Shown: positions 27,766-38,351, counted from the stretch's first letter. The stretch: 64,000 nucleotides of DNA from Chelativorans sp. Marseille-P2723 (GCF_902809845.1 NZ_CADDWI010000013.1:682001-746000), one strand, 5' to 3'. Program-made: numbers and translations. The notes: generated from the letters alone by a model not told the origin.

Positions 27766-28944
27766 TCAACCGGGCAGCACCGCGCCCGATGAGACGGTGA
27801 AGAACTGTGCCCGTCCCCGCAAGGTAGGAAAGAGCCCGGCTTCCGTCCCCGTCATAAAGACCTGGCTGTTCAGCTCTTCGAGAATCTCGAAAAGGGCAGC
27901 GCGCCGGTCAGCATCGAAATGCGCTGCAATTTCGTCGAGCAAGAGCACCGGCGCCATGCGGGAAAGTCGCGCGGTCAGCCGGGCGTGCGCAAGCACGAGG
28001 CCGACGAGCAGCGCCTTCTGCTCGCCGGTGGAACAGCGTTCAGCGGGCATATCCTTGGGTTCGTGGCGCACCCGCAGATCGGTGCGATGCGGTCCGTCCA
28101 GCGTGCGACCTGCCGCCCTGTCACGCGCCCGCCCCGCCCGCAACTTTTCGCGAAATGCCTCCTCCACGTCCACGGCGGGCCGCGTCTGCGCAATCTCTGT
28201 CTCCAGAATACCGTCCAGCGCTAGTACTGCTTTGGGGAAGGGACCTTCCCCGGGCTGTTGCTCGATTATCGTGGAAAGCAGGCGCAGCATCTCCGAACGA
28301 GCGGCCGCGATGGCAACGCCGGTTTCGGCCATCTCGCGCTCTATGGCGGAGAACCAGGAATCATCGTCCACATTATCGGCAAAAAGCCTATTGCGCGAAC
28401 GCATCGCCCTCTCATAGTCGAGCGCGCGGCGGCCATGAGCAGGGTCGATTGCAAGAACAAGACGGTCGAGGAAGCGCCGCCGGTCGGCGGAAGGTCCGGT
28501 GAAAAGTGCGTCCATTGCCGGCGTAAGCCAAATGACGCGAAGCCACTCCAGAAGGGCTTCGGCGCTGCGCGCCGGCTCGCCATTGATACGAATCCGCCGC
28601 GAGGTTTCCGCTTGCGCAGGTGCAGTCCCGGCGGTGCCAGTGCCGATGCGGCACATGCCATGAGGCCCCTCAATTGTAGCGTGAATCGCAAAGCCATCCT
28701 GCGCGCCGATGCGCCTTATCTCGTCCAGCCTGGCTCGGCGCAGGCCGCGGCCAGGAGAAAGGAAGGAGATGGCTTCAAGAAGATTTGTCTTGCCGGCGCC
28801 GTTCTCGCCCGTAAGCACGACGAGCCCGGGCGCAAGCTCCAGCCCAAGCGCCTGGTAATTGCGAAACTCCGTCAGAGCCAGTCTTGTGAGATGGACCGCT
28901 GCGGGCCCGCTGCCATCTTCTTCGTGCGTTAAAGGCGTTGTCAC
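27766..28944 (-). CDS. recF: DNA replication and repair protein RecF
   Basis: A 392-residue SMC-like ATPase. Walker A is GENGAGKTNLLEAI near residues 45-58, the signature region is STGEQKALLVGL, and Walker B is VLLLDEIAAHFD. RecF loads RecA at single-strand gaps together with RecO and RecR; recR is also in this window, at 41.1 kb. The start overlaps the dnaN stop by 4 bases, so dnaN-recF is a coupled pair. Confidence 0.95.
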   Translation of the reverse strand: MTTPLTHEEDGSGPAAVHLTRLALTEFRNYQALGLELAPGLVVLTGENGAGKTNLLEAISFLSPGRGLRRARLDEIRRIGAQDGFAIHATIEGPHGMCRIGTGTAGTAPAQAETSRRIRINGEPARSAEALLEWLRVIWLTPAMDALFTGPSADRRRFLDRLVLAIDPAHGRRALDYERAMRSRNRLFADNVDDDSWFSAIEREMAETGVAIAAARSEMLRLLSTIIEQQPGEGPFPKAVLALDGILETEIAQTRPAVDVEEAFREKLRAGRARDRAAGRTLDGPHRTDLRVRHEPKDMPAERCSTGEQKALLVGLVLAHARLTARLSRMAPVLLLDEIAAHFDADRRAALFEILEELNSQVFMTGTEAGLFPTLRGRAQFFTVSSGAVLPG

Positions 28945-30059
28945 ACTCGCATCGGCATCAGGACATAAAGCGTTCGCTCGTCGGAAGTGTCCTGAACGAG
29001 CGTTGGCGATCCGGCATCCGCAAGCAGGAAGCGAGCCTCACCGCCGGAAAGCTGCGCTGCGACATCCAGCAGATAGCGCGCATTAAAGCCGATCTCGATC
29101 GGCTCGGCATCATATCCAGCCGGAAGCTCCTCCGTCGCGCTTCCGGAGTCAGGATTGTTGACGGTAAGCGTTACCTGCCCATTGGCAATGGACAGTTTGA
29201 CGGCCCGCCCGCGCTCCGATGAAACAGTGGACACACGATCGACCGCGTCCGAAAAACTCTGCCGGTCGATGATAAGTTCCTTATCGTTGCTCGTCGGAAT
29301 GACCCGCTGGTAGTCGGGAAAGGTGCCATCGATGAGTTTCGATGTCAGCACAACGCTGCCGATGGTGAAGCGGATCTTCGTGTCAGAAAGCTCAACTGTC
29401 ACCGCCACGTCCGGGTCGTCGACGAGCTTCTGCAACTCACCGACAGTCTTACGTGGGATAATGACGCCGGGCATGCCCTCCGAGCCCGCGGGCGCCTCGA
29501 TTTCCGCCCGGGCCAGGCGATGGCCGTCAGTCGCGACAGCGCGCAATTTCAAGGCGCTGCCTACTTCCAGTGTGTGGAAGTAGATGCCGTTGAGATAATA
29601 ACGCGTCTCTTCCGTCGAGATTGCGAATTGCGTCTTCTCGACCAGGTCCCGCAGCGCAGAGGACTCCAGCCGGAAAACATGGGAGAACTGGCCCGCGGTC
29701 AGCGCGGGGAAATCCTCCCTAGGCAGGCACTGCAAGCGGAAATTGGAACGCCCGGAAATGACGGAAAGCGACTGGCCGCCTTCCTCCATGCGAAGCATCA
29801 CCTCCCCCCCGTCCGGCAACTTACGCACGATATCGTAAAGCAGATGTGCAGGCACGGTGGTTGCGCCTGCCTGCTCGACTGAGGCAGCAGTCGCTTCCGT
29901 CACTTCCAGATCTAAGTCCGTCGCCTTCATTTCAAGGCTTGCGCCGTCGGCGGACAGCAGAACGTTGGACAGGATCGGGATCGTGTTTCGCCGCTCCACG
30001 ACACGATGCACATGCCCCAGGGACTTCAGAAGATTGGTGCGTTCAAGAACTACGCGCAT
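28941..30059 (-). CDS. dnaN: DNA polymerase III beta sliding clamp
   Basis: A 372-residue clamp with the three-domain DnaN pattern: MRVVLERTNLLKSL at the start, LSNVLLSA, FPALTAGQF, and the C-terminal VLMPMRV. The ATG at 30059 gives the normal length; a longer frame to 30185 adds cysteine-rich non-homologous residues. It lies 204 bp downstream of dnaA and overlaps recF. The clamp tethers the replicative polymerase and recruits mismatch-repair and ligase proteins. Confidence 0.96.
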   Translation of the reverse strand: MRVVLERTNLLKSLGHVHRVVERRNTIPILSNVLLSADGASLEMKATDLDLEVTEATAASVEQAGATTVPAHLLYDIVRKLPDGGEVMLRMEEGGQSLSVISGRSNFRLQCLPREDFPALTAGQFSHVFRLESSALRDLVEKTQFAISTEETRYYLNGIYFHTLEVGSALKLRAVATDGHRLARAEIEAPAGSEGMPGVIIPRKTVGELQKLVDDPDVAVTVELSDTKIRFTIGSVVLTSKLIDGTFPDYQRVIPTSNDKELIIDRQSFSDAVDRVSTVSSERGRAVKLSIANGQVTLTVNNPDSGSATEELPAGYDAEPIEIGFNARYLLDVAAQLSGGEARFLLADAGSPTLVQDTSDERTLYVLMPMRV

Positions 30060-30263
30060 AATCCGTGAATCTCGCATGGATGAAGGCAGGACATAACATC
30101 GCAAACAACGATTGCAACGCTGGTCTGCAAGGTGAAAATCACCGCAGAGTGACAGGAAATCCAGAGGAAACGCAAGCCCGCGCAAAAGCGTAATGCATTT
30201 TCCACGGGCTTCTTGGGGATAACGCCTCTCGGCGGCGTTTTTTGCGCAGCAACTGTTTGGCCG

Positions 30264-31793
30264 CTATGCCTGTTCGCTAATAAGCCGCTTCAACAGTTCG
30301 ATTTCCTGTGCAAGCTGCGTGTCGTCGCCCGACAGACCCTCGATCTTCCGGACGGCGTGGAGGACGGTCGTATGATCCCGTCCGCCGAAGCGGCGCCCGA
30401 TCTCCGGCAGGGAGCGCGGCGTCAGCATCTTGGCAAGATACATGGCAACCTGGCGCGGCTTGACAATCGAGCGCGTGCGTCGGTTCGACAGCAGTTCGGT
30501 TCGGGACACGTTGTAATGGCGCGCCACGATGCGCTGTATATCCTCGATGCGGACGCGCCGCGGCTCGCCGCTGCGGCTGACAGGCCCAAGGATCTCGTCT
30601 ATCCGCTCCATCGTGATCTGCTGATCGAAGGAATGGCGGAAGACAAGCTGGTTGAACGCTCCTTCCAGCTCGCGTCCGCTGCCGGTGACGACCCGCGCCA
30701 CATGCTCCAGCACCTCATCGGGGATGTTGAGCGACGGATCCTCGGCTTTGGCAACGGCCAGGCGTTGCCGGAGCATCGCCAGTCGCAAATCGTAGTCCGG
30801 CGCGGCAATCTCCAATGAAACGCCACCGTTGAGTCGCGACTTCACCCGCAATTCCAGCGATTCCAGCTCCGAGACCGGCCGATCCGCGGCGACAACCACC
30901 TGCCGGGCGCTGTCGAGCAGCATGTTGAGCAGATGGCAGAACTCGTTCTGGATAGACTTGCCCTGAAGGAACTGCATGTCGTCAATGATCAGCAGGTCTA
31001 TATCGCGAAGCTGCTCCTTGAGAGTGAGAGCATTGTTGTCGCGGATAGCCGTGGCGAAGCGCCACATGAAATATTCCGCGGTCAGGTAGACGACCCGCGA
31101 TTGCGGCCGTTGTTGCAGCGAGGCGGCCGCAATTGCCTGCAAAAGGTGTGTCTTTCCAAGCCCTACCGAAGCATGGATGAACAGTGGGTTGAAACGGACG
31201 GCGCCTGCTGCGGACTCGGCCACCGTACGCGCGGCAGCGCAGGCCACGCGGTTAGACGCGCCCTCGATGAAGGAATCGAATGTGTAGCGATTGTCGAGAG
31301 GCGAGCCGAATGCGTTCGGACGGGCGCTCTGCTCCGCCCTGGGCGTAGCGAGCGCGCCTGCCCGCAATCCGTTCACAACGCCTGGGAGCGCAGACTGAGG
31401 CTGCTGGGTGGCAGTGCGCGCTGACACCGGCTGTGTGGTGCTAGTGCCAGACTGGCTGCGCGTTGCCGTTCGTACAATGACATCGACCTTGAGTATGGCT
31501 GAATCCTCAGCCTTCCAGATTTCCGTGAGAAGATCGAGATAGTGACTCCTGATCCAGGCGCGCAGAAATGCCGTTGGCACTGAAATGCGCACCACACCTT
31601 TTGAGGTTTCCGCGAGCTTGATTCTTCCGAACCAGCTCGAATAGACCTCCGTGCCCAGACGAGCCTTCAGCTGGGCCTTGACGCGTTCAAAAACCGCCAT
31701 GGCCTCGCCGGAGTTTTCTGTCTCGTTCCCCCGAGCTACCGGATTTTGAAAAGAGAATCCGCTCCCGGCTTCCCTCTCAACGCCGCTTTGCAT
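30264..31793 (-). CDS. dnaA: Chromosomal replication initiator DnaA
   Basis: About 509 residues from the ATG at 31793. Domain I holds [15 protein letters not shown]; a variable Ser/Thr/Gln-rich linker follows; domain III has Walker A (GLGKTHLL) and Walker B ([10 protein letters not shown]); domain IV ends with the DNA-binding [16 protein letters not shown]. The N-terminus beginning MQSGVER resembles Mesorhizobium DnaA; the frame upstream to 32039 is not conserved-looking. It lies downstream of a 767-bp regulatory region and rpsT, with dnaN and recF after it. Confidence 0.96.
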   Translation of the reverse strand: MQSGVEREAGSGFSFQNPVARGNETENSGEAMAVFERVKAQLKARLGTEVYSSWFGRIKLAETSKGVVRISVPTAFLRAWIRSHYLDLLTEIWKAEDSAILKVDVIVRTATRSQSGTSTTQPVSARTATQQPQSALPGVVNGLRAGALATPRAEQSARPNAFGSPLDNRYTFDSFIEGASNRVACAAARTVAESAAGAVRFNPLFIHASVGLGKTHLLQAIAAASLQQRPQSRVVYLTAEYFMWRFATAIRDNNALTLKEQLRDIDLLIIDDMQFLQGKSIQNEFCHLLNMLLDSARQVVVAADRPVSELESLELRVKSRLNGGVSLEIAAPDYDLRLAMLRQRLAVAKAEDPSLNIPDEVLEHVARVVTGSGRELEGAFNQLVFRHSFDQQITMERIDEILGPVSRSGEPRRVRIEDIQRIVARHYNVSRTELLSNRRTRSIVKPRQVAMYLAKMLTPRSLPEIGRRFGGRDHTTVLHAVRKIEGLSGDDTQLAQEIELLKRLISEQA

Positions 31794-32510
31794 CCTCGTG
31801 TCCCTGTTAAAAAGCTTCTTTTTCAAACAGGCATGCCCGTAAGACCTTGACGTTGTCTTCTTCCGCATACCCGCATCGTGCCTGGAGCGATTGCTCCCTT
31901 CTCGTGCTCCTTCTTTTCGCTCGTCCTGCTCACATTGCGGACCAACCTCAACCGAGACCAGACCCAAGATTTCAGGCCTGATCGCCGAATACTCTACACA
32001 AATCACGACACAGCACTTCCCGGCGCGGGAATCATCCACGCTGCGAAAGCCGTCAAAGATTGACTGGTTTTTTTGGGGCTGTCTGCCTGCCCTTGCGATG
32101 GCTAAACATTACCGAATATCCATCGGCCAGAGCAAGTGCAGGAATGCCGCGTTCTTGCTCTTCCGGAAGGTTGTGATGCTTTGGAAACACATCTTGAAGT
32201 CAGGATAAGACCGTTAAGCTGCTTTGATTCAAAGGGCTTTTCAGAAAGGGTTTTCCGCTGGCCCCAGCGAAAAAAAAAGTCAAAAATTTGGCTTGACATT
32301 CGGGTGTGGTCTGACCCTGTCGAAAGGTCGTGGTTTGTTGTGGATAACGTTCCATAACTTATTGATTGGGTTGTGATAATCGCTGCGGCGGATTGCCCGT
32401 TCCGCTGTGCAATGTGACACTTTTCCTAAGGAATCGCGGAATGAGCCGGCAAATCAGGTAGAATGCCGGTGGTGCGCGCGAATTTGACCTTGCAGGCGGA
32501 TGGCTGGCAA
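31794..32510. other. dnaA upstream regulatory region
   Basis: This gap has no gene. It contains a perfect DnaA box (32339-32347), two weaker 7-of-9 matches (31992-32000 and 32032-32040), and at least three GANTC sites (32029-32033, 32226-32230, 32431-32435), the target of the CcrM cell-cycle methylase. A possible minus-strand promoter has TTGACG as its -35 (32051-32056). The region is AT-richer than its surroundings. It looks like the dnaA control region; a role as replication origin is not shown. Confidence 0.6.
32339..32347 (-). promoter_or_regulatory. DnaA box upstream of dnaA
   Basis: TGTGGATAA, the exact reverse complement of the DnaA box TTATCCACA, about 545 bp upstream of the dnaA start. 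A site here would fit autoregulation of dnaA. It is the only perfect match I found in the gap. Confidence 0.55.
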
Positions 32511-32537
32511 AGAAAAACCCGGCGAGGGCGCCGGGTT
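32511..32537 (-). terminator. Rho-independent terminator of rpsT
   Basis: A perfect 9-bp stem (AACCCGGCG / CGCCGGGTT) with a 4-base loop, followed on the minus strand by a T-run, 24 bp after the rpsT stop. It should separate rpsT transcription from dnaA. Confidence 0.85.
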
Positions 32538-32560
32538 GATTGTCACTCTAGCGGACGTGA

Positions 32561-32827
32561 TCAGGCGCCAAGGGCTTTTACGCGTTGGGCAAGTCGCGAC
32601 ACCTTGCGCGAGGCCATGTTGCGATGGACGACGCCCTTGGAGGCAGCGCGCATCAATTCCGGCTGGGCTGCCCTGAGCGCATTCTCCGCCGCCTGTTTGT
32701 CGCCGGAGGCAATCGCCTCCTCGACCTTGCGGACGAAGCTGCGGATGCGCGAACGGCGCGCTTTGTTGATCGCCGTTAAACGCTCGATCTTACGCACCGC
32801 CTTCTTGGCCGAAGTGGTATTGGCCAT
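32561..32827 (-). CDS. rpsT: 30S ribosomal protein S20
   Basis: An 88-residue, highly basic protein beginning [17 protein letters not shown] with [15 protein letters not shown] at the end, as in S20. It binds 16S rRNA early in 30S assembly. A GAGAGGT ribosome-binding site lies just upstream, and a strong intrinsic terminator follows. Its position before dnaA is conserved in rhizobia. Confidence 0.97.
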   Translation of the reverse strand: MANTTSAKKAVRKIERLTAINKARRSRIRSFVRKVEEAIASGDKQAAENALRAAQPELMRAASKGVVHRNMASRKVSRLAQRVKALGA

Positions 32828-32954
32828 GTTACCTCTCTCGTTTGTGGGCGCCGACGAGTTGCTTTCCTGTCGCTAATGCCCCGGCGCAGAGTATAAAAGG
32901 GCAGCTTGCCGGCTGCCTTGGTCGGGCGGCTTATAATCCAGCATGCAGGGTGCG

Positions 32955-33728
32955 TCAACGGTTCCTGAACTGCGGAGCGCGCTTCTCGATGAAGGCGGCC
33001 ATTCCTTCCTTCTGGTCGTCCAGCGCGAACATCGAGTGGAACAGGCGTCGCTCGAAGCGAAGACCTTCGGTAAGCGTGGTTTCATAGGCGCGGTTCACCG
33101 CTTCCTTGTTCATCATCACGGCCGGCATGGAGAACTCGCAGATCTTGCCCGCCACCTTCAGCGCTTCCTCGATAAGTTCTCCAGTAGGAACGACGCGTGA
33201 AACCAGGCCGCATCTCTCGGCTTCCTCGGCATCCATCATGCGGCCTGTAAGGCACATCTCCATGGCTTTGGACTTGCCGACAAAGCGTGTGAGCCGCTGC
33301 GATCCGCCCAAGCCTGGCACAACGCCCAGCGTTATCTCCGGCTGGCCGAACTTGGCGTTTTCGGCGGCCAGGATGAAGTCGCACATCATCGCAAGCTCGC
33401 AGCCACCGCCCAGCGCATATCCTGCGACCGCCGCAATCAGCGGCTTGCGCAAGCGGGCGAGGCGCTCGGCGTCGCCGAAAAGATCTTCCATATAGGCATC
33501 GGCATAGGACTTGGCCTGCATTTCCTTGATGTCCGCCCCGGCGGCGAAAGCTTTTTCAGACCCGGTAAGGACGATGGCACCGATCTGGGCATCGTTATCG
33601 AAGGCTTCCGCGGCAGCGGCCAGTTCCTGAAGGACCTGCGTATTGAGCGCGTTCAGCGCCTTGGGCCGGTTAAGCGTGATGAGACCCACGCGCCCCCGTG
33701 TTTCCACCACAATGGTCTCGTACGCCAT
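32955..33728 (-). CDS. Enoyl-CoA hydratase
   Basis: A 257-residue crotonase-family protein. The oxyanion-hole motifs [12 protein letters not shown] and [13 protein letters not shown] are present, and the catalytic glutamates lie in the segment around [19 protein letters not shown]. It hydrates 2-enoyl-CoA in fatty-acid beta-oxidation. Located between mutM and rpsT, the usual rhizobial order. No other beta-oxidation gene is adjacent. Confidence 0.93.
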   Translation of the reverse strand: MAYETIVVETRGRVGLITLNRPKALNALNTQVLQELAAAAEAFDNDAQIGAIVLTGSEKAFAAGADIKEMQAKSYADAYMEDLFGDAERLARLRKPLIAAVAGYALGGGCELAMMCDFILAAENAKFGQPEITLGVVPGLGGSQRLTRFVGKSKAMEMCLTGRMMDAEEAERCGLVSRVVPTGELIEEALKVAGKICEFSMPAVMMNKEAVNRAYETTLTEGLRFERRLFHSMFALDDQKEGMAAFIEKRAPQFRNR

Positions 33729-33857
33729 GTACCTTCTCCTTCAGCGATTTTGATCAAGGACGCCGGTTCTGCCAGGAACAGCATCAGGGATCATCTGTCT
33801 TTTGAATGCGATTTCCGAAAGGCGGTATGAGCCGTCCAGAATTATTATGCTCTCTAC

Positions 33858-34751
33858 CTATCGTTGGCAGACGGGGCAATAGAAGGTGGAACGTCCGCCC
33901 TGTACGATACGCCGCACCGTGCCGGTACAGGATGGCTTGCGGCAGGGAGCGCCTTCGCGGTCATAGACGCTGAAACTGTGTTGGAAATAGCCGAGGGAGC
34001 CATCGGCCTGCACATGATCGCGCAGCGACGAGCCGCCTGCGCTTATCGCATCGGCGATGACTTCGCGGATAGCCTGCGCGAGCCGGTTGCTGCGTTCTGT
34101 CGGGCGGCCATCGCGGCGCGACAGGGTCGCTGCCACCCTGCGCGGGGAAAGGCCGGCCCGCCACAGCGCCTCACATACATAGATGTTGCCAAGACCGGCG
34201 ACCACCCGCTGGTCCATCAGCGCTGCCTTTAAAGGTGAACGCCTGCCCGAAAGCAAGCGCGACAGCAGCATGCCATCCAGCTCATTGTCCGTCGGCTCGA
34301 CCCCCAACCCGGCCAGCAGCGGATGGGCATTCAGGTCGGTCTCCTGGACGAGCAGCATGAAGCCGAAGCGGCGCGGATCATTGTAGATCACCCGTATGGA
34401 CGCGCCCTCCGCCCGGCGAAGATGAAAGACCACGTGATCGTGCCTGCCGTCCTTCATGCGCGCGTGATGAAGCTCTGCCGGGCGCTCCAGATCTCCATCC
34501 CTTTCGATGCGAAATGAGCCGGACATGCCGAGATGGCAGATAAGGACGAAACCGCGATCCAAATGCATGAGAAGATACTTGGCACGTCGTGCGAGCCCGA
34601 TGAGCCGCCGTCCCGCCAGCCGCTCGGAAAAGGACGCTGGAAAGGGAAAGCGCAAATCGGGACGACGCTGTTCCACCTTCTCGATCAGCGCACCCTCCAT
34701 CACCGGCGCGAGCCCGCGCCGTACTGTCTCAACCTCGGGAAGCTCAGGCAT
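33858..34751 (-). CDS. mutM: Formamidopyrimidine-DNA glycosylase
   Basis: A 297-residue Fpg with the catalytic N-terminus [14 protein letters not shown] (Pro2, Glu3) and a C-terminal zinc finger with CRKPSC and FYCPVCQR. It removes 8-oxoguanine and cleaves the abasic site. The ATG at 34751 is fixed by the need for a free Pro2. That start lies inside the last codons of deoB (8-bp overlap), so mutM is probably translated from a deoB-mutM message. Confidence 0.96.
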   Translation of the reverse strand: MPELPEVETVRRGLAPVMEGALIEKVEQRRPDLRFPFPASFSERLAGRRLIGLARRAKYLLMHLDRGFVLICHLGMSGSFRIERDGDLERPAELHHARMKDGRHDHVVFHLRRAEGASIRVIYNDPRRFGFMLLVQETDLNAHPLLAGLGVEPTDNELDGMLLSRLLSGRRSPLKAALMDQRVVAGLGNIYVCEALWRAGLSPRRVAATLSRRDGRPTERSNRLAQAIREVIADAISAGGSSLRDHVQADGSLGYFQHSFSVYDREGAPCRKPSCTGTVRRIVQGGRSTFYCPVCQR

Positions 34752-35973
34752 GCGCGGCCATTGGCAGAAAGGATGTGCCGTGAGGTCCTGGTGGCAGCCC
34801 GAGATGATCGGCAACGGTCTCGCCGATATCGGCAAATGTCCGTCTGAGGCCGACGCTTGCGGCTGCAAATCCGGACCCAAAGCCGAGAATGGGCACGCGT
34901 TCGCGCGTGTGGTCGCTGCCCCTCCATGTGGGATCGCAACCATGGTCGGCCGTCAGGATGAGCAGGTCGCCGGCGCGCAATTGTGCGAGCGCCTCAGGCA
35001 GCCGCGCATCGAAGGCTTCCAGCGCTGCCGCGTAGCCAGGCACGTCGCGCCTGTGGCCGTAAAGCGTGTCGAAATCGACAAAATTCGCAAAGACCAGATC
35101 ACCGTTTCGAGCGTCCCGTATCGCTTCCAGCGAAACATCGAACAACGCCATATTGCCTGCTGCCTTGCGCACCTCCGTTACGCCCTTATGAGCGAAGATG
35201 TCGCCGATCTTGCCCACGCCGATGACTCGCGCGCCTGAGGTTTCAACCCGATCGAGCAGGGTGGGCGCCGGAGGCGGAACCGCATAGTCGCGCCGGTTCG
35301 CCGTACGTTTGAAAGTACCCGCATTCCTGCCAGTAAAGGGCCGGGCGATCACACGGCCTATCCTGTAGTCATCCACGAGACGCCGGGCTATCGTGCAAAG
35401 GCGGTAGAGGCGTTCGAGCCCGAAATGGGTTTCGTGCGCTGCAATCTGGAAGACGGAGTCCGCTGACGTATAGATGATGGGCTTTCCGGTACGAATGTGC
35501 TCCTCGCCCAGCCTGGCGATGATCTGCGTTCCCGATGCGTGGCAATTGCCCAGTATGCCGGGCAGACCAGCCTCCGCGATCAGCCGCTCGGTCAGTTCTC
35601 CAGGAAAGGCTGGCACAGCCTTCGGGAAATAACCCCATTCGAAAGGCACCGGAACGCCCGCGATCTCCCAATGGCCGGATGGCGTGTCCTTCCCCGTGGA
35701 CAGCTCTTCAGCCGCGCCGAAAAAGCCGTGCTCTCCTGCCAGCCTATCCGGATTCCGGCCTGCGGCAATTGCTGCTGCCCGCTCCAATCCAAGCTTCCGC
35801 AAGTTTGGCACTTTCAGCGGCCCCTTTCGCACGCCCTTTCTGTCCGCCTTGCCAGCCGCACACAGGGTGGCGATATGACCGAAGGTGTCCGCCCCTTCAT
35901 CTCCGAAATCTGCCGCATCGGCAGCGTGGCCGATGCCAAAGGAATCAAGAATAAAGAGGAAGGCGCGCGCCAT
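34744..35973 (-). CDS. deoB: Phosphopentomutase
   Basis: A 409-residue alkaline-phosphatase-fold enzyme with the metal motifs [19 protein letters not shown] (phospho-acceptor Thr) and [11 protein letters not shown]. It interconverts ribose-1- and ribose-5-phosphate in nucleoside salvage. Other deo genes are absent nearby; its usual rhizobial neighbours differ, and it replaces ubiE next to mutM. It overlaps mutM by 8 bp. Confidence 0.95.
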   Translation of the reverse strand: MARAFLFILDSFGIGHAADAADFGDEGADTFGHIATLCAAGKADRKGVRKGPLKVPNLRKLGLERAAAIAAGRNPDRLAGEHGFFGAAEELSTGKDTPSGHWEIAGVPVPFEWGYFPKAVPAFPGELTERLIAEAGLPGILGNCHASGTQIIARLGEEHIRTGKPIIYTSADSVFQIAAHETHFGLERLYRLCTIARRLVDDYRIGRVIARPFTGRNAGTFKRTANRRDYAVPPPAPTLLDRVETSGARVIGVGKIGDIFAHKGVTEVRKAAGNMALFDVSLEAIRDARNGDLVFANFVDFDTLYGHRRDVPGYAAALEAFDARLPEALAQLRAGDLLILTADHGCDPTWRGSDHTRERVPILGFGSGFAAASVGLRRTFADIGETVADHLGLPPGPHGTSFLPMAAHA

Positions 35974-36037
35974 TTATCACTCCAGGTGCCCTTCAGAGAT
36001 AAGCGCAGCCGAACCCATTGGCAACGCTTGGTGCCGA

Positions 36038-36661
36038 TCAGCAGTTTTCGCAGGAAATCGTATGGGTCATGCGTGGGCGCAGATAATACCGACCGCCCAT
36101 CCGGATTGGAAACATCCTGCCCGTTATGCCGAACAGTCCCGCTTCCTCTGCGGAAAGGACGAGCACGGGCCAGTAGTCGAGGTTTACCTCGGCGCGGATG
36201 AGAAATGCCCCTGGCGCCATCAGCGCTGGCGGCACCGTTGTGACTGAGTCCGGCGGCTCGGCGCGCGAATAATGGCCGTTGGCATAACGACGCGACCAGA
36301 CCACCTCGGCCCTTGGATTGAAGCTCTCGGTGATGCGGATTGCGGTCACCGTGATTTCCGGCTCGCTGCGGGCGTAGGGCTGGAGGATGGAATCGCTGAT
36401 CTTCATGATCCCCTTCAGTTCGTTGGGTGTCATGAAAGGCTGCTGTGTGACGAGATCGCCGATTTGGCTCGCCATGCGGCTCACCTTCTTGTCCGTCTCA
36501 ATGGCCTGGGAGAACTCCATCGCGAGAAAATAAATGATCAGCATCAGCGGCGCGATGAGGGCAAATTCGAGCGCGGCAACGCCCTTGCGGTCTTCCGGCA
36601 GCCGCCGCCCGGCTGAAATAAGCCTCCAGACGGCGCTTCCCGTTCTGCTTTGCTGATCCAT
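36038..36661 (-). CDS. TadE/TadG-like pilus assembly protein
   Basis: A 207-residue protein with a TadE-like segment near residues 25-50: GVAALEFALIAPLMLIIYFL, a class-III-like prepilin signal with the Glu at +5 of the hydrophobic stretch. The rest is predicted periplasmic. TadE/F/G are pseudopilins or minor components of Flp (Tad) pili. It lies 12 bp after a second TadE-like gene, so the two form an operon. Confidence 0.8.
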   Translation of the reverse strand: MDQQSRTGSAVWRLISAGRRLPEDRKGVAALEFALIAPLMLIIYFLAMEFSQAIETDKKVSRMASQIGDLVTQQPFMTPNELKGIMKISDSILQPYARSEPEITVTAIRITESFNPRAEVVWSRRYANGHYSRAEPPDSVTTVPPALMAPGAFLIRAEVNLDYWPVLVLSAEEAGLFGITGRMFPIRMGGRYYLRPRMTHTISCENC

Positions 36662-36673
36662 CGTCAGTTCCCG

Positions 36674-37234
36674 TCATTCGTCGAACGGTTCGTTCTGCCA
36701 GGCCGTGGTGGCGAAGAGCAGCGTCTTCCCTCCGGGCAGATTGGACATGCTCCGGCGCAGAATGTCAGTGAAGACCGGCCAGGGATAGAAGACGCGCAGC
36801 ACGTTCTTGGAAAGCGCAGGGCCCGGCTCATACCTGTATTCCGCCGGAACGACCCCCGTCGCGAAAATTTCAGCTGCCTCGTCGAAGGAGCCGAAGCTGC
36901 GCAGGTCGATTTCGAGCTGCATACAGTTGGCGGGAAAAACCGGACGCATCTTTTCGCACAATAACTTGCGCAACTCTTCCCGCCCGATCTGGCTCGCCTT
37001 GAGCTGACCGGTGCGGAACTGGCGCGCAATATCGTCGGTGGCATTTGTCATGAGTTCCTGTGCGGCAAAGGCGATGCAGCATTCCACGATGGCGAAGAGA
37101 AGCAGGAAAAAGGGCACCGCCAGCGCTACAAACTCCAGCGCCACCGCCCCACGCCTTTCGGAAATGAACCGGCGCAAGAGCCTGCGCGGCGTCACCCGCG
37201 CTGAGCCCCCTACTGTGATCTCAGGATGAACCAT
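36674..37234 (-). CDS. TadE-like minor pilin
   Basis: A 186-residue protein whose N-terminus (RRGAVALEFVALAVPFFLLLFAI) matches the TadE signature with a prepilin-like cleavage region. Three cysteines lie in and after the helix (IVECCIAF, LLCEKMRP). It is paired with the following TadE/TadG gene and probably shares its transcript. Together they fit the minor-pilin pair of alphaproteobacterial Tad loci. Confidence 0.8.
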   Translation of the reverse strand: MVHPEITVGGSARVTPRRLLRRFISERRGAVALEFVALAVPFFLLLFAIVECCIAFAAQELMTNATDDIARQFRTGQLKASQIGREELRKLLCEKMRPVFPANCMQLEIDLRSFGSFDEAAEIFATGVVPAEYRYEPGPALSKNVLRVFYPWPVFTDILRRSMSNLPGGKTLLFATTAWQNEPFDE

Positions 37235-37455
37235 GCAACCGCCCCCAAGCCTTGCAAGCTGGTCGGGAGCATATCGACCGGCGGTTGCATTCCCGTTTTC
37301 CGCGCTGTTAAAATTCGCCTTCTGATGTCAACAGACGGTAAAGCATGACCCTGCCAAGCTAGATCATTTCAACATCCCATAGAAACGCGGAATGCCTAGG
37401 TTCTGGTTTTGTAATTTTGGACGGAAAACCGGTGGCCGCGCTTCGCGAGGTTACT

Positions 37456-37884
37456 TTAGTACCGGCTCATTTCCGCTTCCGAAAGGCGCTCTGCCTCGGT
37501 CTTGTAGGAGCTTTCGCAAAAGGGCGTGCAGGATAGGGTCTGGACGTCCGAGCGCCGGTAGACCCGCACGGAGTTGGCACCCTGTCGCGACACGATGACC
37601 TGCTCATCGATGATCGGCGCGCCATTTACATCAAGCACCACGATATTGGTCACGCCAAAGCCTTTTCCGGTGAGGACAATGGTCGTGGAATCCTGCACGG
37701 CTGCGTCGGCGATCTCCGGGTTGCCGATCACCACCGTATCGGCGGGCCGGGAGAGCTTCATGATCCTGGCCTGATTCATGACCACGTTGATCCCGCTCTC
37801 GGCCGCGGCGGAGGAAACAACCGGTCCTCCTGAAAGAGTCGCGAAAACAGCGGCGACCAGGCTGAAAAATGTTCTGCGGCCCAT
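37456..37884 (-). CDS. Free-standing CpaC/RcpA N-terminal domain protein
   Basis: A 142-residue exported protein. A signal peptide (about 1-28) precedes the pilus-secretin N-terminal domain, with LSRPADTVVIGNPEIADA and TIVLTGKGFGVTNIVVLD, as in the first domain of CpaC/RcpA. The secretin channel domain is missing, and the protein ends in a cysteine-bearing tail (TLSCTPFCESSY). Such short proteins accompany Tad loci in rhizobia. The ATG at 37884 gives the signal peptide directly. Confidence 0.75.
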   Translation of the reverse strand: MGRRTFFSLVAAVFATLSGGPVVSSAAAESGINVVMNQARIMKLSRPADTVVIGNPEIADAAVQDSTTIVLTGKGFGVTNIVVLDVNGAPIIDEQVIVSRQGANSVRVYRRSDVQTLSCTPFCESSYKTEAERLSEAEMSRY

Positions 37885-38140
37885 GCTGCACCCAATGCCC
37901 GGATTATTTGTGTGAGAATGAACAGGAATGGTGAAGCGACCGTTAACAAGGGGCATTGCCAATGATACAAGTTTTACCGCAAGAATTATGGGGGCATTAA
38001 CTTTGGCGTCAGAAGATGTGACGCAAGACTTTGGTAATGTTGTTTCTTAAGGTCGTTGCAATGAGGCGCTCCTAATCTCCGGCTGCTGATCGGCGGCAAA
38101 AGCCGACGGTTGTGCTGAACGGGAACGAGGAGTCCTCATT

Positions 38141-38323
38141 ATGTCCAAGCTTTTTGCATGTTTCGCAAAGGACGAGTCGGGCGCTACGGCCATCGAATAC
38201 GGCCTGATCGCTGCTCTGGTCGCCGTGGTCATCATCGGCGGGGCCACACTTCTGGGCCAGAATATCGATGCGACCTTCAATGAAGTCGCTGGTAAGCTCG
38301 TACAGGGTGGCGGCGGCGACTAA
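38141..38323 (+). CDS. Flp/Fap-type IVb pilin
   Basis: A 60-residue prepilin, the main Flp pilus subunit type. The signature DESGATAIEYGLIAALVAVV places the cleavage site after Gly14 with the Glu-Tyr pair typical of Flp pilins. It would be processed by the CpaA peptidase encoded 240 bp downstream. It is divergent from the CpaC-like gene and followed by a stem-loop. Confidence 0.95.
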   Translation: MSKLFACFAKDESGATAIEYGLIAALVAVVIIGGATLLGQNIDATFNEVAGKLVQGGGGD

Positions 38324-38351
38324 TAACCGCCTGTACCGATCGACATACGAC

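Noticed and set aside
30200-30263. A hairpin with a T-run between dnaA and dnaN.
   Set aside because: The T-run follows the stem on the plus strand, while both genes are on the minus strand, so it is not an intrinsic terminator for dnaA.
32293-32321. A plus-strand promoter with TTGACA at 32293-32298.
   Set aside because: No plus-strand gene follows it and no convincing -10 lies at the right distance.
31794-32560. Chromosome replication origin upstream of dnaA.
   Set aside because: Only one perfect DnaA box was found, and in alphaproteobacteria the origin is usually near hemE, not dnaA. The region is better explained as the dnaA promoter.
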